From Dendrosporobacter quercicolus (lineage in GTDB: Bacteria > Bacillota > Negativicutes > DSM-1736 > Dendrosporobacteraceae): DNA of 64,000 nt. Positions 17,877 to 26,711 of this stretch are shown here, one piece after another (positions within the stretch are counted from its first letter, which is position 1; each line of letters begins with the position of its first letter). The notes beneath the pieces were generated by a model. That model was not told where the DNA came from, made no database searches, and was given only the letters and a program-made list of their open reading frames with translations. The stretch is from positions 207,055 through 271,054 of the forward strand of contig NZ_FNHB01000004.1 in the NCBI RefSeq assembly GCF_900104455.1, given 5' to 3'. A program made the translations under genes and the position numbers.

Positions 17877-17973
17877 TTTCTTCCCGCCACGATAAGCGGC
17901 AGTTTAATCCAGGTAAATTTTATGTTATGGCAACGGGGTACATCGGCGGCTATAGACATTAAGACCTAAAACA

Positions 17974-18017
17974 AAGAAACTGGCCGGCCCTTGGTATTGG
18001 GCGCCCGCCAGTTTCTT
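17974..18017 (-). terminator. intrinsic terminator
   Basis: An 11-bp stem (17974-17984 with 18007-18017) lies 25 nt after the stop of the amino acid binding-protein gene; on the minus strand it is followed by a T-rich stretch. Confidence 0.75.
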
Positions 18018-18041
18018 GTTCATATTTTTCTCTCTGGTAAA

Positions 18042-18935
18042 CTATTTGATATTTTTAGTTTTTCCATCCTCAACATTGACAAAATAATCTTCACTTAAGC
18101 CAAAATCTTTTAAAATCTTCAATAAAGTTCCGTCTTCTTTCATTTCATTCAGCACCTTGTTAACTTCCGCCAGAAACGCTTTATCCTCAAACCGGAGGGC
18201 CGCGCCTATTTTACCGGCTGCCTCCGCCTCATAAGGGCTTAATATTTTCAATTTAAGGCTGGAGTCCTGACGCAGCGTATAAGCAGCAACAATACCGTCA
18301 GTCACGCAGGCGTCAACTTTACCGGTATTCACCGCCATCATTAGCTCAGACTGGCTGCTGAATATTTTCAGATCTTTTATTTTCCCTTCACTCAGCCATT
18401 TTTGCGCCAGTTCAAGAAAGGCCGTTCCTTTTTGGCCGCCCAATACGATATTCTTTAAATCTTCTTTGCTTTTAATGGAAGAATCCAGCTTGGTAACAAT
18501 GGCTTCCCCTTCTTTGTACCAGATGTCGGTAAATAATGCGATTTCCAGCCGTTCCGGCTTAACATACATTGCATCAGTGACCATATCTATTGTTTTATTG
18601 TTTAACTCAATGAGAAGATTCTCAAAAGGTATTTGCTTCATCTCCACCTTATGAATTCCCAGGCGGTTACTTACCTCTTTGATAATCACTGCATCAATGC
18701 CGGAAAACTGGTTATTGGTTGCATCAATATAAGCAAAAGGGGCATCATTGGACGAGCCTACAACTAAAACGCCTTTTGCCCTTAGCCGGTTTAAGGTTTC
18801 ACTGGCATTGGGATCATGTTTCACGGCGGGAGTTGCATTTTTTTCCTCTGAAGTTGAACTGCAGCCTGTAACCAGTAAAGATAAAGTCAGCATGAAAACA
18901 GCGCAAATCCTCCCTATGATTCTGCCTTTTTGCAT
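18042..18935 (-). CDS. polar amino acid ABC transporter, substrate-binding lipoprotein
   Basis: A roughly 297-residue class II binding protein (PF00497) with a lipobox (LLVTGC) and the family segments LRVKGVLVVGSSNDAPF-like start, MVTDAMYVKPER and GGQKGTAFLE. It catches an amino acid or ectoine-like solute outside the inner membrane. It starts at ATG 18935 or GTG 18941, both reachable from AAAGGA. With the permease and ATPase upstream genes (binding protein last) it forms a complete importer. The neighbouring aminotransferase suggests the ligand may be an omega- or gamma-amino acid; this is inference. Confidence 0.9.
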   Translation of the reverse strand: MQKGRIIGRICAVFMLTLSLLVTGCSSTSEEKNATPAVKHDPNASETLNRLRAKGVLVVGSSNDAPFAYIDATNNQFSGIDAVIIKEVSNRLGIHKVEMKQIPFENLLIELNNKTIDMVTDAMYVKPERLEIALFTDIWYKEGEAIVTKLDSSIKSKEDLKNIVLGGQKGTAFLELAQKWLSEGKIKDLKIFSSQSELMMAVNTGKVDACVTDGIVAAYTLRQDSSLKLKILSPYEAEAAGKIGAALRFEDKAFLAEVNKVLNEMKEDGTLLKILKDFGLSEDYFVNVEDGKTKNIK

Positions 18936-19022
18936 AAACACTCATCCTTTCCTCAACATAATTTTATTTAAATTATATATTAAAGCATTTCTGCTACATT
19001 CTTTCTTTGCCAGGCGAATTCT

Positions 19023-19727
19023 TTAATTTTTCATTTTGTGTTCAATATATTTGACCAGATGAGACAACGGGATACTAATGATTAAATAGGCAATTGCCAG
19101 ATAAGTATAGGATTCAATGGTCAAAAAAGTCTGTGAAGCAAATGTTTGCGTTCGCAATAACAATTCATTTACCGCCACATAAGCCAGCAGGGAAGTGTCT
19201 TTAACCATCATCACCAGATAGTTGCCAAGCGAAGGTATGACATTCCGGATGGCCTGCGGTATGACGATGCGGAATAAAGCCTGATATTTCCCGAAACCCA
19301 ACACCAGCGCAGCCTCAGTCTGACCTTTATCAATCGCTAGAATAGACGAGCGGATTACTTCAGACATGTAGCAGCTATAATTAATCCCTAAACCCAGAAT
19401 ACCCGCTGTCAGCGATGAAATTTGCATATTTGTTGAATAGTTAAACAAAAGCATGGCAGCCAGGTCAATCAACAACGGGACAACATAATAGATATAAACC
19501 AGCTGCACCAGCAGTGGCGTACCGCGGACAATTTCTAAAAAAATATATAAAAATCCCCTGATTGCTTTTACATTGCTCAGCCTACCGATCGCAATGATCA
19601 TTCCCAGCACAATCGCCAGCAAAAAGCCAAGAACAGTTGCCTCAATCACCACACCCAAACCGCTGACCAGGGAAGGAATAAGAAAAGTCGCTGCTTTGGC
19701 AAAATTCAGGTCGTTTAAAATACTCAT
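19023..19727 (-). CDS. polar amino acid ABC transporter, permease
   Basis: A 234-residue HisM/GlnP-type permease with about five membrane helices and the EAA loop (EAALVLGFGKYQALFRIVIP) that contacts the ATPase. It follows the ATPase gene by 11 nt and precedes the binding-protein gene, so the three make one importer. One permease type only is present, so it is presumably a homodimer. Confidence 0.92.
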   Translation of the reverse strand: MSILNDLNFAKAATFLIPSLVSGLGVVIEATVLGFLLAIVLGMIIAIGRLSNVKAIRGFLYIFLEIVRGTPLLVQLVYIYYVVPLLIDLAAMLLFNYSTNMQISSLTAGILGLGINYSCYMSEVIRSSILAIDKGQTEAALVLGFGKYQALFRIVIPQAIRNVIPSLGNYLVMMVKDTSLLAYVAVNELLLRTQTFASQTFLTIESYTYLAIAYLIISIPLSHLVKYIEHKMKN

Positions 19728-19738
19728 TGTACTCCCCC

Positions 19739-20458
19739 CTATAACACTCTTGAAAGAAACTCTTTCGTTCTGCCGTTTTCCGGATGATTAAACATCTTTT
19801 CCGGTGGTCCTTCCTCGACGATATACCCTTTATCCATAAAGATGACACGGTCGGAGACTTCCTTGGCAAAACCCATTTCATGAGTGACAACCACCATGGT
19901 CATTCCTTCAGTTGCAAGCTTTCTCATTACCGCCAAAACATCGCCGACAAGTTCAGGGTCGAGCGCTGAAGTCGGTTCGTCAAACAGCAGCATTTTGGGC
20001 TTCATGGCCAGCGCGCGGGCGATTGCCACACGCTGCTGCTGGCCGCCGGACAGCGTGGAGGGATAGGCTTGCGCTTTATCCGCCAGGCCGACCTTCCCCA
20101 GCAAATCCATTGCTAACGCTTCAGCGTCGGATTTTTTCATTTTATTGATATGCATAGGAGCGTAGGTAATATTTTTCAATACGCTAAACATCGGAAAAAG
20201 ATTGAATCTCTGAAATACCATGCCAACCTCTCTGCGAAGTTTTCTACTGTCCAGCTCGGCGTCAAGAACATTGCCATTATAGTAAATTTTACCATCCGTT
20301 GGAACCTCAAGAAGATTTAAACAACGGAGAAAAGTGCTTTTGCCGGAACCAGACGGTCCAATGATGCAAACAACTTCACCTTGAGCGATATGCATAGTAA
20401 TATTTTTCAGTACTTCCACATCGCCAAACTTTTTGGCTAAATTAAACACGCTAAACAT
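19739..20458 (-). CDS. polar amino acid ABC transporter, ATP-binding protein
   Basis: A 239-residue ATPase with Walker [10 protein letters not shown] (residues about 34-42), Q-loop, signature [16 protein letters not shown] and Walker [14 protein letters not shown], as in GlnQ/HisP. It powers the importer formed with the two genes downstream. It is the first gene of the operon; its ATG has a GGAGGAGAG site. Confidence 0.95.
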   Translation of the reverse strand: MFSVFNLAKKFGDVEVLKNITMHIAQGEVVCIIGPSGSGKSTFLRCLNLLEVPTDGKIYYNGNVLDAELDSRKLRREVGMVFQRFNLFPMFSVLKNITYAPMHINKMKKSDAEALAMDLLGKVGLADKAQAYPSTLSGGQQQRVAIARALAMKPKMLLFDEPTSALDPELVGDVLAVMRKLATEGMTMVVVTHEMGFAKEVSDRVIFMDKGYIVEEGPPEKMFNHPENGRTKEFLSRVL

Positions 20459-20585
20459 GGCTCTCTCCTCCTGTCTACTTAATTGTCCGCTAAAAGCCCG
20501 CTATTTGCCCGGGTTAAATTCAGCCAAATGCGCTGGTATTGCCGCTGTAAAAATCACGATCTGCCTCAATCCTTTTCTTCCAGTA

Positions 20586-20716
20586 CCGTGAGTCACTTAA
20601 ATTTTAAGACTAGAATGCGAGGACTTTTTTTGCCCGGCGCGGCGGAGAAGCCGCGCATATCGGACATATATAAGGCGCCGACAACGAAGCAGGGCGGAAA
20701 AGGATGCGTTGCCTAA
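20586..20716. repeat. dispersed repeat, copy A
   Basis: Two blocks match copy B (50914-51000) in the opposite orientation: the CCGTGAGTC...AGAATGCGAGGA block at 20586-20622 and the CAACGAAGCAGGGCGGAAAA block at 20681-20701. Between them lies a GC-rich hairpin (GCGGCGG-AGAA-GCCGCG) not in copy B. It fills the gap between the aminotransferase and the ABC operon. Confidence 0.55.
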
Positions 20717-20733
20717 CCTAATATTTGACTGGG

Positions 20734-22101
20734 TCAGGTACCCGGGGCTGTGCATTTCTCAATCGCCTGCCGGAATATAGTTAAGCCGGTGTCGAGCTGC
20801 TCATCCGTAATCACCAGCGGCCATAAGCAACGAATGACGTTGCCATAGGTCCCGGCATTCTCAATTAACAATCCCTGCCGGGCGCACTCGGCCACCAATG
20901 CCGAGACCAATGCCGGAGCAGGCGTCCTGGTCGATTTGTCCTTGATAAATTCAATGCCCAGCATACTGCCAAGTCCCCGCACATCGCCGACAACTTCATA
21001 CTTTTCCTGCCAGCCTGCAAACACCGCCCGGCATTTTGCGCCAATTTCCATAGATCTCTCACAAAGCTTATCCCTTTCAATAATTTCGATTACTTTTAAC
21101 GCCGCTGCACAAGCCAGGGCATTACCGCCAAAAGTACCGCCAATGACGCCGCCTGGCACCGAATCCATGATTTCAGCCCGGGCGGTTATGGCGCTTACCG
21201 GTATGCCTGCTGCAATTGACTTGGCGGTGGTAATAATATCCGGTGCAAAACCTCCCTCCTGCCAGTAATTCGAAGCAAACAACCTGCCGGTACGGCCAAA
21301 TCCAGTTTGTATTTCATCAGCAATAAGCAAAATTCCGTTTTCATTACAAATTTCCCGTAAACGCTTAACCCATTCAAACGGCGCTGGAATGAAGCCCCCC
21401 TCGCCCTGCAGCGGCTCCAGGATAATTGCGGCGACGCTTTCAGCCGGCGAGGCCTCATCAAATACTCGCTCCAGCTTTTCAATATAGTAACTGATAGCCT
21501 GGCTATCCGTCATATTGCCCGGCTTGCGATAAAGATAAGGATATTCAGCCCGATATATACCGTCAGGGAATGGACCCATGCCTTTGGCGTATGCTTTTTT
21601 GGCTGTCATTGCCATCGTCAGGGCTGTTCGCCCGTGAAAGGCGCCTGAAAACACAATGATATTCGGGCGTTTGGTGAAAGCCTTGGCAATTTTCACCGCA
21701 TTTTCATTGGCTTCCGCTCCGCTGTTAGCAAAGAAGGTTTTTTTAACCCTGCCGGCAACCGGTACAATTTCATTCATTTTTTCGGCCAAAGACACATAGC
21801 CCTCATGTGTTACAATATTAAACATGCTGTGAAAATAGTTGTCGGCCTGAGCCTTTACGGCGGCAATAATTTCCGGATGGGCGTGGCCGACATTCAATAC
21901 CCCCACGCCGCCAACCCAGTCCAGAAAAATATTCCCGTCAACATCTTCAATCATTGCGCCGGCTGCTTTTTTTATCACGCAGGGATAAACGCACCTAATT
22001 GCTCCCGGAGTGGCAACAGCCCGCCTCTGGATCATTTTTTCTGCATTTGACCCTGGCAATGAACCAGTAATGATTTTAGGTAACGCTTCTTTCAATATCA
22101 C
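20734..22101 (-). CDS. class III aminotransferase, 4-aminobutyrate type
   Basis: A 455-residue fold-type I PLP enzyme. DEIQTGFGRTGRLFA and the PLP lysine in TTAKSIAAGIP match the GabT/omega-amino acid aminotransferase group, as does the FSGAFHGRTALTMAMTAK segment. It would move the amino group of GABA or a related omega-amino acid to 2-oxoglutarate. I start at GTG, 6 nt after AGGAG; an upstream ATG frame lacks a ribosome site. The ABC transporter next to it and the PucR regulator upstream fit an amino acid catabolic locus. No succinate-semialdehyde dehydrogenase is present. Confidence 0.88.
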   Translation of the reverse strand: MILKEALPKIITGSLPGSNAEKMIQRRAVATPGAIRCVYPCVIKKAAGAMIEDVDGNIFLDWVGGVGVLNVGHAHPEIIAAVKAQADNYFHSMFNIVTHEGYVSLAEKMNEIVPVAGRVKKTFFANSGAEANENAVKIAKAFTKRPNIIVFSGAFHGRTALTMAMTAKKAYAKGMGPFPDGIYRAEYPYLYRKPGNMTDSQAISYYIEKLERVFDEASPAESVAAIILEPLQGEGGFIPAPFEWVKRLREICNENGILLIADEIQTGFGRTGRLFASNYWQEGGFAPDIITTAKSIAAGIPVSAITARAEIMDSVPGGVIGGTFGGNALACAAALKVIEIIERDKLCERSMEIGAKCRAVFAGWQEKYEVVGDVRGLGSMLGIEFIKDKSTRTPAPALVSALVAECARQGLLIENAGTYGNVIRCLWPLVITDEQLDTGLTIFRQAIEKCTAPGT

Positions 22102-22196
22102 AGTTTTCTCCTCCACCTTTGGTTTTGTCAGCTTACAGCTGTCCGTTTTTCGCAACAAAAAAAGCAAAGAAACCTATCCAGCATCTTTGCTTTAAA

Positions 22197-22306
22197 ATGT
22201 AAACGTATCCGTCAGCTTGCCACTAAATGGCTAACCACAAAACGTTTGCTCTATTTTGTTTATTTAAACAAGTTAATAACAATTGCCGTTCAAAACGTCT
22301 GCTATA
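22197..22306. promoter_or_regulatory. control region between pucR-like and aminotransferase genes
   Basis: Upstream of the aminotransferase, CAAAACGTTTGCTCTA (22238-22253) recurs as CAAAACGTCTGCTATA (22291-22306), a direct repeat spaced 53 bp (14 of 16 identical). A CcpA cre-like 15-mer lies at 22197-22211 (one mismatch to WTGNAANCGNWNNCW). These are candidate operators for the neighbouring PucR regulator and for catabolite control. Confidence 0.35.
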
Positions 22307-22388
22307 CAACTCATTTTTTCTTATAATATCATTAAAATGTTTGCCTTTCAATGATTAAACAAACAAATATCAGTGTGCATTTGCACAA

Positions 22389-23546
22389 TTATAAAATATC
22401 TTTGATATAAAATGCAAGCGATAATTTCAATTGATCGTTCCAATCCGCCAGATTACAACCGGTGATATCCTGTATTTTTTTCAGCTGATAATGAACCGTA
22501 TTGCGATGAATGTAATTCAATTCAGACAAACGGTGAATTTTCCCGTTTGTTTCAAAATACTGCTTAAGGAAACCATAGTAGCCGGTATTGTTTTCCCGGT
22601 CATAGCTTTCAAGGCTGCCTAATGCCTCGCGATAAAATTCATGCAGCATATCCGTGTCTTCCATTGTTAGGATTAACTTATGCACATCAAGTTTGTCATA
22701 ATAAACAACCCTTTTATTGGTCTTTATCCCTAATCTGACCAGCGAAATAATTCTGCGGAAATATTTCGACAATGCTTTTATTTTAAGCTTAGCCGGACCT
22801 ACGCCAATATAGAAGGAATAGTTATTGTGCTGCGAACTGCCATGGATCAATTCACTAATGATATTTTCAATACTATTGCCGGTAAACCCAACCAACGCGA
22901 TGATTATATTCCCTTCATACTTAAACAGGATAAATTTATCACTCATTTTATTGATGATTTTCTCGATCTCAGATTGCAGCAGCTTCATAAAATTCAAGTA
23001 AAGCTCTTCCTGCTCTGTAACTACCTTGACTGCAATGACGCAATAATCAGTATCAGCTCCGTAGCCGTGCCGTTCGAGAACCGGAAGATACATCGACTTT
23101 TGTTCGGGATAAAAAATTGCATCTTTAAATGCTTCCGATATACTGGCGTTTCTTTGTTCACTTTGAAATATCATACTGCACAGTTCTCTAATAACGTCAA
23201 CCAGTTTAATTTCCCAGGGAACGGTGAATAAAGGAAAATCATTTTCCTCGCAAAAGTCAATGATTTCTTCCGGTACCTCGCTGATATAAGGACCAATATT
23301 GATGATAAAACCGCTTACCTGATGCTGGAATAAGTGCTTGCAAAAATCAAGCATTTCATTTCGGGCGATCCGGCCGATACCGGTGATGATTACCAGCTCT
23401 TTTCCCTTGAGAAAAGAAATAAGCTCACTGTCTTCGACCATATGGACCCACTCCACCAGATTCTTAATGCTTTTTTTTCCGGCAATCAACTGCATCTGGT
23501 ATTTATTTTGGGTGCTTTTGTAAATTTTTTCCAAGGTAATTGCCAT
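22389..23546 (-). CDS. PucR-family transcriptional regulator
   Basis: A 385-residue regulator with an N-terminal PucR sensory domain (residues about 1-125, with KNLVEWVHMVEDSEL) and a C-terminal helix-turn-helix of the PucR type (ELNYIHRNTVHYQLKKIQ). PucR proteins control purine, GABA and other nitrogen-compound catabolism. Here it lies upstream of and in line with the aminotransferase, the likely target. I start at the ATG after AAAGGTGAG. The regulator ends about 290 nt before the aminotransferase start. Confidence 0.9.
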   Translation of the reverse strand: MAITLEKIYKSTQNKYQMQLIAGKKSIKNLVEWVHMVEDSELISFLKGKELVIITGIGRIARNEMLDFCKHLFQHQVSGFIINIGPYISEVPEEIIDFCEENDFPLFTVPWEIKLVDVIRELCSMIFQSEQRNASISEAFKDAIFYPEQKSMYLPVLERHGYGADTDYCVIAVKVVTEQEELYLNFMKLLQSEIEKIINKMSDKFILFKYEGNIIIALVGFTGNSIENIISELIHGSSQHNNYSFYIGVGPAKLKIKALSKYFRRIISLVRLGIKTNKRVVYYDKLDVHKLILTMEDTDMLHEFYREALGSLESYDRENNTGYYGFLKQYFETNGKIHRLSELNYIHRNTVHYQLKKIQDITGCNLADWNDQLKLSLAFYIKDIL

Positions 23547-23646
23547 AAGCTCACCTTTCATTACAGTCTGCTTTTATTATATAATACTTTAGAATACAGG
23601 CAACACACAAAATTATACAACCGGTCAGTTTATTTTGCAAAAATTC

Positions 23647-23670
23647 AGCCCACCCCGATCGGGGTGGGCT
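23647..23670 (-). terminator. intrinsic terminator (24-bp perfect palindrome)
   Basis: AGCCCACCCCGA and its exact complement form a 12-bp stem, followed on the minus strand by GAATTTTT. It lies about 50 nt after the acyl-CoA dehydrogenase stop, so that gene is monocistronic. Confidence 0.8.
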
Positions 23671-23717
23671 AATAGATTTTCATCGCCGGCCACCTGAAAA
23701 ATTCTGTTTATTGCCCG

Positions 23718-24857
23718 TTAACGCCGCATCACGCCGGCCAGACGATTAGACTTAAGCTTGTTTTCAATTGCATCAATCCTGGTAATCTGCGCTTTACGCA
23801 TCAGCCGCCTGACAGAGCAATCCAAACGCAACGCATACCTGCCGGCAATCTGCAAAAAACCAGTAATGACCGCCACTGCCATAGACAAAGCATAATTTTG
23901 CGCAATCGCCGCTTCCTTCCTATAACCGGAATTCATATCCCGGACATAGGCGGCCTGATAAGTGATCAGCCTGGCCGCATTCAGTTTTGCCTCCATACTG
24001 GCCAACAGCAGGAGAACCTTTTGATTTTCGGCTACAGACTGGCGGAACGGCATCCTTTCTTTTACATATTGCATCGCTTTATCAAAAACCGTCTGCCCGA
24101 TGCCGACAATCTGAGCGGTAACGCTGAGCTGCCCGGCTTCCAACGCTGCTAGGGCAATTTTCAGTCCCTCACCTTCTTTACCCAGTAAATTCTCCACAGG
24201 AACTCTGGCACCCCGGAAAATCAGATCTCTGGTTAATGCTACGCCGCATCCCGGCAGCCTTTCCGCTGAACTGAAAGAGAACCCTTGCAGACCTTTGGTC
24301 AAAATAAACGCGCTAATGCCTTTCGATCCTTTACTTTTATCAGTGATAGCAAAAACCACATAAGTTTCTGCTTCACCGCCATTCGTAATAAAGCTTTTAC
24401 TGCCGTTGATCAGATAGTAATCGCCTTGACGGACCGCCACCGTTTCCAGCTCTGCAATATCAGAACCCCGTCTACCCTCAGTTAACCCAAAAGCCCCTAA
24501 CTGCCAGCCTTCAACCAGCGGTTTCAGATATTTTTGTTTTTGGGATTCAGTGCCATACCGGTTAATCGACCATTGACAAAGCAGCACCGAAGCCGATAGC
24601 GCAGCGCTCAAATTATCGTCCACCTTAGCCAGTTCCTCTACAGCCAGAATAAAGCTGCTGTATTTATCATCCGCTCCGCTAAATGCGGCCGGAAAACAAA
24701 TTCCCGGCAGCCCCAGCGCCCCCAGTTCATCATACGTTTCACGATCCAACCGTTCGCTCACATAGCGTTCGTCGGCAGCCGGCGCTATTTTATCGGCTGA
24801 AAATTTTCTAATTGCCTGTTGCAGCATTCTTTGATATTCATTTAATTTAAAGTCCAT
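23718..24857 (-). CDS. acyl-CoA dehydrogenase-like flavoprotein, atypical C-terminus
   Basis: A 379-residue protein of usual acyl-CoA dehydrogenase length, with the N-terminal helical domain, the FAD/substrate segment AFGLTEGRRGSDIAE and NGSKSFITNGGEAE, and the C-terminal helical domain. The region that in the family reads RDAxITxIYEGTxEIQR reads RKAQITRIDAIENKLKSNR here, so the usual catalytic Glu position is Ala and the flanking Tyr and Gly are lost; the GGYG segment is GRYA. It may use a different base (as isovaleryl-CoA dehydrogenase does) or not be a dehydrogenase. It starts at ATG after GGGGGG. It is preceded by two cobalamin riboswitches and terminators. Confidence 0.85.
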   Translation of the reverse strand: MDFKLNEYQRMLQQAIRKFSADKIAPAADERYVSERLDRETYDELGALGLPGICFPAAFSGADDKYSSFILAVEELAKVDDNLSAALSASVLLCQWSINRYGTESQKQKYLKPLVEGWQLGAFGLTEGRRGSDIAELETVAVRQGDYYLINGSKSFITNGGEAETYVVFAITDKSKGSKGISAFILTKGLQGFSFSSAERLPGCGVALTRDLIFRGARVPVENLLGKEGEGLKIALAALEAGQLSVTAQIVGIGQTVFDKAMQYVKERMPFRQSVAENQKVLLLLASMEAKLNAARLITYQAAYVRDMNSGYRKEAAIAQNYALSMAVAVITGFLQIAGRYALRLDCSVRRLMRKAQITRIDAIENKLKSNRLAGVMRR

Positions 24858-24937
24858 ATTCGCCCCCCTTTCTGCCAGCACATGATCTGAAATACCCCCG
24901 CCGACTTCTACGGTCAATCTGCATGGTCACCTGACGG

Positions 24938-24969
24938 AAAAAACCCTTGCTGCACTAGGCAGAAGGGCT
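24938..24969 (-). terminator. riboswitch-associated terminator (proximal)
   Basis: On the minus strand AGCCCTTCTGC...GCAGCAAGGGTT forms a stem followed by six T, between the proximal cobalamin riboswitch and the acyl-CoA dehydrogenase start. It is likely the expression platform. Confidence 0.8.
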
Positions 24970-25023
24970 GTTATTACAGGAAAGATCAAAGTCATTGGCA
25001 AAACAACCATAACATTTGATTAC

Positions 25024-25219
25024 TCCGGTAATCTCCTCCCCATCGCTCGCAGGTCAAACGGTGATTGTCGAACAGGCAGTTCTTCTGACTCAGCTTCATC
25101 GAGTTCTGCGCCTTCCCGAATCTCTCCAGTGGCATTTTGCAGGCGTCTCTGCTATACAGCGGCGGGACCGCGCCGGCTTTTCACCGGTCTTCCCTATTAA
25201 GCCCTAAGGGCACCTATTC
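25024..25219 (-). promoter_or_regulatory. cobalamin riboswitch, proximal copy
   Basis: On the minus strand the order of conserved blocks is that of the B12 aptamer: AATAGGTGCCC, TTAATAGGGAA, CCGGTGAAAAGCCGG, GCGGTCCCGCCGCTGT, GCCACTGG, GGGAAGGCG and the B12-box-like GAGTCAGAAGAACTGCC. It is about 95% identical to the distal copy 317 bp away and reads into the dehydrogenase gene. Confidence 0.93.
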
Positions 25220-25249
25220 CAAACATTATTTTGTTGTCGGTTCAGCCAC

Positions 25250-25284
25250 AAAAAACCCTTCCACCAGTGGCTGGCGAAAGGGTT
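25250..25284 (-). terminator. riboswitch-associated terminator (distal)
   Basis: On the minus strand AACCCTTTCGCCAG and CTGGTGGAAGGGTT pair over 14 positions (two G-U) around a 3-nt loop, followed by six T. It follows the distal riboswitch and precedes the proximal one. Confidence 0.85.
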
Positions 25285-25340
25285 ATCTATTACAGGAAGC
25301 CAATCTTCTCATAGCTAATAAGCCTGAAAACTTGAAAATT

Positions 25341-25539
25341 TCCGGTAATCTCCTCCCCATCGCTCGCAGGTCAAACGGTGATTGTCGAACAGGCAGTTCT
25401 TCTGACTCAGCTTCATCGAGTTCTGCGCCTTCCCGGATCTCTCCAGTGGCATTTTGCAGGCTCCTTTGCTATACAGCGGCGGGACCGCGCCGGCCTTTCA
25501 CCGGCTTCCCTATTAAGCCCCAAAGGGCACCTATTCCAG
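25341..25539 (-). promoter_or_regulatory. cobalamin riboswitch, distal copy
   Basis: The same conserved blocks as the proximal copy in the same order, with about ten base differences. With its terminator it forms a riboswitch-terminator unit duplicated in direct orientation. Confidence 0.93.
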
Positions 25540-25722
25540 AAATATGAAATTTTTCATTTATACACTAAATATTACACACCGGCTAATCAATTGTCAAGAT
25601 ATCTCCCGATATTATTGGCGCTAATGTTGTAAGTACTCAATCCAGGCTATTTTACTGTATCAAGCAGAGAGGCTATGGGCTACTTCTGCAACATCGAGTT
25701 TACGCAGCTTCGCCAAAAGGGC

Positions 25723-26631
25723 TTACGGCAGACAGGTTTCATGATTAAAGTTAACCGTCTCGATCTGTATTGTTGTATGACTGATTTGAAATTTGTCCTT
25801 AATGATTGCAATTGCTTCCTGCAAAATAACCTCAGGATTTCTATCCGCCTCAATTAAAAGATGACAAGTCACAGAATCGCGCCCGGAAGTTATCGTCCAG
25901 ATATGCAGATCATGAATATCCTTGACCCCGTCAATTGTACGCAAAGCCTCGGTTACCTCATCAAAATTAACGGTAGGAGGCGTCCCTTCAAGCAGAATAT
26001 TCACCGATTCATTGATCACGCTCCAGGCGCTGCGTAAAATTAGCAGCGCCACAACCACGCTGATAACAGGGTCAGCCGTATACCATGAAAAGAAATACAT
26101 CAAAAGACCTGCCGTAATTGCCCCGACAGAACCAAGTGCGTCCCCAAGAATATGCAAATAAGCGCTGCGAAGATTAATGCTTTCTTCCATATTACCCTTT
26201 TTTTTCAAAACAATCGCACTGGCCAGGTTCGCAAGCAAGCCAACCCCGGCAATTGCTATCATGTAGAGACTATTGATTGCCGGCGGTGCAAAAACTCGTT
26301 CATAGGCTTCCCAAACAATAACACCGGCGATAATGAATAAAGTGACTCCGTTTAAAAAAGCAGCCAGGATCTCAAAACGGTAAAAGCCGTAAGTTTTTTT
26401 GGGTGAGGGGGGCCTAAGCGCCAAAACAGTTGCAAACAGGCTCAAAGCCAGCGATGTAGCGTCACTGAGCATATGGCCGGCATCTGAGAGTAAAGCAAGG
26501 CTGTTGGTAAATAACCCCCCAACAAATTCGAGAATCATAATGCCTGCGGTAATAATTAAAGAAACAGTCAGAGCGACACGATTGTTCCTCCCAGGGGCCG
26601 AGCCTCCATGAGCGTGGCTGTGATGCACCAT
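25723..26631 (-). CDS. cation diffusion facilitator, zinc/cobalt exporter
   Basis: A 302-residue CDF transporter with six membrane helices. The metal site residues are visible in LLSDAGHMLSDATSL (helix 2) and HILGDALGSVGAI (helix 5), and a His-rich N-terminus (MVHHSHAHGG) can bind metal. The C-terminal soluble domain (from about residue 210) is of the CzcD type. It exports Zn2+ or similar ions in exchange for protons. I start at the ATG after AGGAGG; the longer frame lacks a ribosome site. It is not linked to a metal regulator here. Confidence 0.92.
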   Translation of the reverse strand: MVHHSHAHGGSAPGRNNRVALTVSLIITAGIMILEFVGGLFTNSLALLSDAGHMLSDATSLALSLFATVLALRPPSPKKTYGFYRFEILAAFLNGVTLFIIAGVIVWEAYERVFAPPAINSLYMIAIAGVGLLANLASAIVLKKKGNMEESINLRSAYLHILGDALGSVGAITAGLLMYFFSWYTADPVISVVVALLILRSAWSVINESVNILLEGTPPTVNFDEVTEALRTIDGVKDIHDLHIWTITSGRDSVTCHLLIEADRNPEVILQEAIAIIKDKFQISHTTIQIETVNFNHETCLP

Positions 26632-26681
26632 TTCACTACCTCCTATTGCAGTGGGCGAGTATGCGCATTGCAAAATAATTT

Positions 26682-26711
26682 TGTGTCAACAACCCCGTCC
26701 CCCCGGCACAT
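26682..26711. repeat. REP-like palindromic repeat, copy 2
   Basis: GTGTCAACAACCCCGTCCCC (26683-26702) is the exact reverse complement of 17856-17875. Its right arm (GGCACA) is more degenerate than in copy 1. It lies between the CDF transporter and the nucleoid protein gene. Confidence 0.5.

Noticed and set aside
25024-25539. CRISPR-like repetition
   Set aside because: Two long copies only; each is a riboswitch, not a short spaced repeat.
25016-25632. Plus-strand open frames across 25016-25632
   Set aside because: They are on the complement of the cobalamin riboswitches and have no ribosome sites.
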